A DNA stretch of 8,876 bases from an uncultured Lachnospiraceae bacterium (GTDB lineage Bacteria; Bacillota; Clostridia; Lachnospirales; Lachnospiraceae), in NCBI GenBank assembly GCA_902782965.1, contig CACZPG010000140.1:1-8876 (forward strand), given 5' to 3'. A program made the position numbers and the translations under genes. Position 1 is the first letter of the stretch. Each line of letters opens with the position of its first letter. Below, piece after piece: positions 6,728 through 8,876 of this stretch. Under the pieces are notes generated by a model. That model had not been told where the DNA came from, ran no database searches, and saw only the letters and a program-made list of their open reading frames with translations.

Positions 6728-8179
6728 ATGGCTGTTTTAAGTGGATTAAAACCTGAATCTGTATTTAAATATTTCGAGGAAATCTGTGGTATACCGCATG
6801 GTTCAGGAGATACCAAAAGAATAAGTGATTATCTGGTAGATTTTGCGTTGGATCATGGACTGATAAATATTCAGGATGATTCCAACAATGTGATCATATA
6901 TAAGGAAGGCCAACTGGGGGGCGAAGAATCAGAACCGATTATCCTGCAGGGACATATGGATATGGTTTGTGAGAAGACTGCCGATACAATAATTGATTTT
7001 CATACTGAAGGTCTGAGACTGAAGGTTGAAAATAATATTATCTCTGCTGTAGGAACCACTCTCGGTGGTGATGACGGAATAGCAGTTGCTTATATGCTGG
7101 CTTTATTGGAAAGCAGTGATATACCACATCCGCCTCTTGAATGTGTATTTACTGTAGATGAGGAAATAGGAATGCTGGGAGCTGCTGCACTGGATATGTC
7201 TTATCTCAGAGGACGTAAGCTTCTGAATATTGATTCTGAAGATGAAGGTTACCTTCTTGTTTCCTGTGCCGGTGGAGCTACGGTTACTATTCATTTTCCG
7301 TTTACCAGAAGAGGTGCACAGGGAAAAGCTTATAAAATAAATGTATGCGGACTTCTTGGAGGTCATTCCGGTATTGAAATAGATAAAGGCAGAGCAAATG
7401 CAGATATTATTCTCTGCAAAGTACTTAAGGAGCTTCTTTTTTCAGATGACAGTCTTCGTATTCTTTCTGTAAAAGGTGGACTTAAGGATAATGCTATTCC
7501 TGTACAGGCTGAGGCTGAAATTGTTTCAAAGAATTTTGATATTCTTAGTGATAATCTAAAGCAATTGGAAAAACAGATTAAGTCTGAATTCTCGGAAACT
7601 GATCCTGACATAAGTATTACCATTGAAGAAACCGTTCGAGAGGATTTCTCAATTTATCCTGTTGATGAGGCAGATAATCTGTCTATAATTATGGCTCTCA
7701 GCAGTATGCCATTCGGAATCAAAGCTATGAGCCGTGATATCGAAGGTCTGGTTCAGACTTCTCAGAATCTTGGTATATTGTATACAACAGATAATGAAAT
7801 CATTCTTTCTTACAGTGTAAGAAGCAGTGTTGCTGCTGAAAAGAAGGAAATGATTACGGAACTTGAAACTATAGCCAGATCTGCAGGAGGTTATATTGAA
7901 GTATCCGGTGATTATCCTGCATGGGAATATAAATCTGATTCTCAGTTAAGAGATATTATGACTGAAACCTTTGAAGAAATGTACAATAAACCAATGATTG
8001 TGCAGGCTATTCATGCAGGTGTTGAGTGTGGACTATTTGCCGGAGCTCTTGATGGTCTGGATGCAGTTTCCTTCGGACCGGATATGCTTGATATTCATAC
8101 TCCTAAAGAAAGGATGGATGTCGCAAGTGTGTCCAGAACCTGGGAGTACTTACTCAAAGTATTAGAGAAATTGCTGTAG
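6728..8179 (+). CDS. pepD: Aminoacyl-histidine dipeptidase (peptidase family M20C)
   Basis: Cytoplasmic di-zinc dipeptidase that cleaves Xaa-His dipeptides (and, in related enzymes, a range of other dipeptides) for amino-acid recycling. The 483-residue product fits the family's usual 480-490. M20 metal ligands and catalytic residues are all in place: GHMDM (His76, with Asp78), GGDDG (bridging Asp115), DEEIG (Glu145 general base, Glu146 ligand), NIDSEDEG (Asp169) and DIHTPKE near the end (His457). GGHSG (about 211-215) marks the lid/dimerisation domain insert. The chosen ATG 6728 has GAGG 6 bases upstream and gives the typical N-terminus MAVLxxLKPE. An ATG at 6716, overlapping the proB stop as ATGA, would add four residues and cannot be fully excluded. 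The gene follows proB by 8 bases. M20C dipeptidase versus generic M20 amidohydrolase: the full-length, insert-containing layout favours PepD. Confidence 0.93.
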   Translation: MAVLSGLKPESVFKYFEEICGIPHGSGDTKRISDYLVDFALDHGLINIQDDSNNVIIYKEGQLGGEESEPIILQGHMDMVCEKTADTIIDFHTEGLRLKVENNIISAVGTTLGGDDGIAVAYMLALLESSDIPHPPLECVFTVDEEIGMLGAAALDMSYLRGRKLLNIDSEDEGYLLVSCAGGATVTIHFPFTRRGAQGKAYKINVCGLLGGHSGIEIDKGRANADIILCKVLKELLFSDDSLRILSVKGGLKDNAIPVQAEAEIVSKNFDILSDNLKQLEKQIKSEFSETDPDISITIEETVREDFSIYPVDEADNLSIIMALSSMPFGIKAMSRDIEGLVQTSQNLGILYTTDNEIILSYSVRSSVAAEKKEMITELETIARSAGGYIEVSGDYPAWEYKSDSQLRDIMTETFEEMYNKPMIVQAIHAGVECGLFAGALDGLDAVSFGPDMLDIHTPKERMDVASVSRTWEYLLKVLEKLL

Positions 8180-8192
8180 AAATAGAAGAGTA

Positions 8193-8196
8193 GAGG
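8193..8196 (+). promoter_or_regulatory. Ribosome binding site supporting the TTG start of maf
   Basis: GAGG (within TAGAGG) lies 7 bases before the TTG at 8204. No in-frame ATG occurs between it and the conserved N-terminal motif, so TTG is the only sensible start. Confidence 0.7.
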
Positions 8197-8203
8197 CATA
8201 ATA

Positions 8204-8875
8204 TTGAAACAGAATGTAATAATTATTCTTGCATCCGGTTCTCCCAGGAGAAAAGAACTCCTGGAGCAGGCCGGACTGGAATTTCAAATAATAACAAGTG
8301 ATGTGGATGAGAAAGCAAATTCAGATATTCCACAGGAAGTTGTAATTGAGTTATCAGAACAGAAATGTACATCAGTAGCTGATGAATTTATTCGTAAAAC
8401 CCTAAAAACAGATTCTGCAGAATTAATGAATATGTTACTTATTGATAGTGGCGGTTTTCTGGTTGTGGGTGCTGATACAATTGTCTCAATGAATAATAAA
8501 ATTCTTGGTAAACCTGAGAATTCTTCAGATGCTAAGAACTGTCTGATGAGTCTTTCAGGGCAAATACATGAAGTTTATACAGGAGTAAGCTGTAAATATC
8601 TGACATATAGTGAATATAATAAAGGATTAATTGAGGCTGACAGATTTAGTTTTTACTCCAAAACTTTGGTAAAAATGTACCCATTTAATGAGTATGAAGC
8701 TTTGGATTATATTGCAACAGGTGAACCTAATGATAAAGCCGGATCTTATGGGATTCAGGGGATTGGTGCCAGACTGGTAGAATCAATTGAGGGCGATTAT
8801 AATAATGTTGTAGGTTTTCCTCTGGCTAAGTTTATGAAAGAATTAGAACTAAGACATTATATTAGTTATGATTAA
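8204..8875 (+). CDS. maf: Maf-family nucleoside triphosphate pyrophosphatase
   Basis: House-cleaning enzyme of the Maf/HAM1-like fold that hydrolyses nucleoside triphosphates, often modified or wrong ones, to monophosphates and pyrophosphate; historically linked to septum inhibition. Signature motifs are clear: LASGSPRRKELL (9-20), the VVGADTIV strand with the catalytic Asp91 (87-94), GKPENSSDAKNCLMSLSG (102-119), YTGVS, and TGEPNDKAGSYGIQG (172-186) followed by GDYNNVVGFPL. Translation starts at TTG, preceded by GAGG. At 223 residues it is longer than the usual 185-200; the extra length is a stretch at about 60-84 between the LSEQK helix and the GAD strand. It follows pepD by 24 bases. The TAA stop ends one base before the window edge, so the downstream context is unknown. 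Whether it is the dTTP/UTP type or the m7GTP type (YceF) cannot be decided with confidence. Confidence 0.93.
   Translation: MKQNVIIILASGSPRRKELLEQAGLEFQIITSDVDEKANSDIPQEVVIELSEQKCTSVADEFIRKTLKTDSAELMNMLLIDSGGFLVVGADTIVSMNNKILGKPENSSDAKNCLMSLSGQIHEVYTGVSCKYLTYSEYNKGLIEADRFSFYSKTLVKMYPFNEYEALDYIATGEPNDKAGSYGIQGIGARLVESIEGDYNNVVGFPLAKFMKELELRHYISYD
8244..8264 (+). other. Inverted repeat near the start of maf
   Basis: CCAGGAG (8244-8250) and CTCCTGG (8258-8264) are perfect 7-base inverted repeats around an A-rich 7-base loop, 40 bases into the gene. The bases encode the conserved SPRRKELLE motif, so the pairing may be incidental. No U-run follows, so it is not a terminator. Confidence 0.35.
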
Positions 8876-8876
8876 T

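Noticed and set aside
1..8876. Mobile element, CRISPR array, tRNA/rRNA or defence/toxin system
   Set aside because: No repeat-spacer pattern, transposase, integrase, terminal repeats, tRNA fold or toxin-antitoxin pair was seen; every stretch is filled by recognisable housekeeping genes.

Overview
The window looks like a housekeeping stretch of chromosome from an AT-rich, Gram-positive anaerobe, most likely a Lachnospiraceae-type Clostridium relative (Butyrivibrio/Roseburia-like). This placement is an inference. It rests on the AT-rich sequence with AGA as the dominant arginine codon, GAGG-type ribosome binding sites, a Clostridia-style DUF3048 lipoprotein, a PUA-less ProB, and the overall look of the proteins. 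No search was run. All eight genes lie on the + strand with almost no non-coding DNA. The longest gap is about 57 bases, so no gene-free stretch exceeds 300 bases.

Layout: (1) the C-terminal two thirds of a nicotinate phosphoribosyltransferase (pncB), cut by the left edge; (2) a short intergenic gap holding a perfect consensus sigma-A promoter whose -10 box touches the ribosome binding site of the next gene; (3) ybeY, the rRNA-processing metalloendoribonuclease; (4) a DUF3048 (YerB-like) lipoprotein gene overlapping the end of ybeY by 8 bases; (5) two consecutive but unrelated FAD-dependent oxidoreductases, an HI0933/BaiN-family protein and a COG2509-type dehydrogenase, joined by a 4-base overlap; (6) a short proB (glutamate 5-kinase without a PUA domain); (7) pepD, an M20C zinc aminoacyl-histidine dipeptidase; (8) a maf-family nucleotide pyrophosphatase that starts with TTG and ends one base before the right edge.

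No intrinsic terminator is visible between genes, and spacing runs from overlaps to about 54 bases. The block from ybeY to maf could therefore be read as one long transcript from the promoter at 1036-1064, with read-through from pncB also possible. The genes do not form one pathway. They cover NAD salvage, ribosome maturation, envelope or unknown function, flavin redox chemistry of unknown substrate, the first step of proline synthesis, peptide turnover and non-canonical nucleotide clean-up.

I see no mobile element, CRISPR array, tRNA, rRNA or phage gene, and nothing that amounts to a new defence or biosynthetic system. The points most worth a second look are the near-leaderless promoter arrangement at ybeY, the flavoprotein pair (one member carrying two CxC motifs), a strong hairpin early in the HI0933-family gene, and proB without proA beside it.
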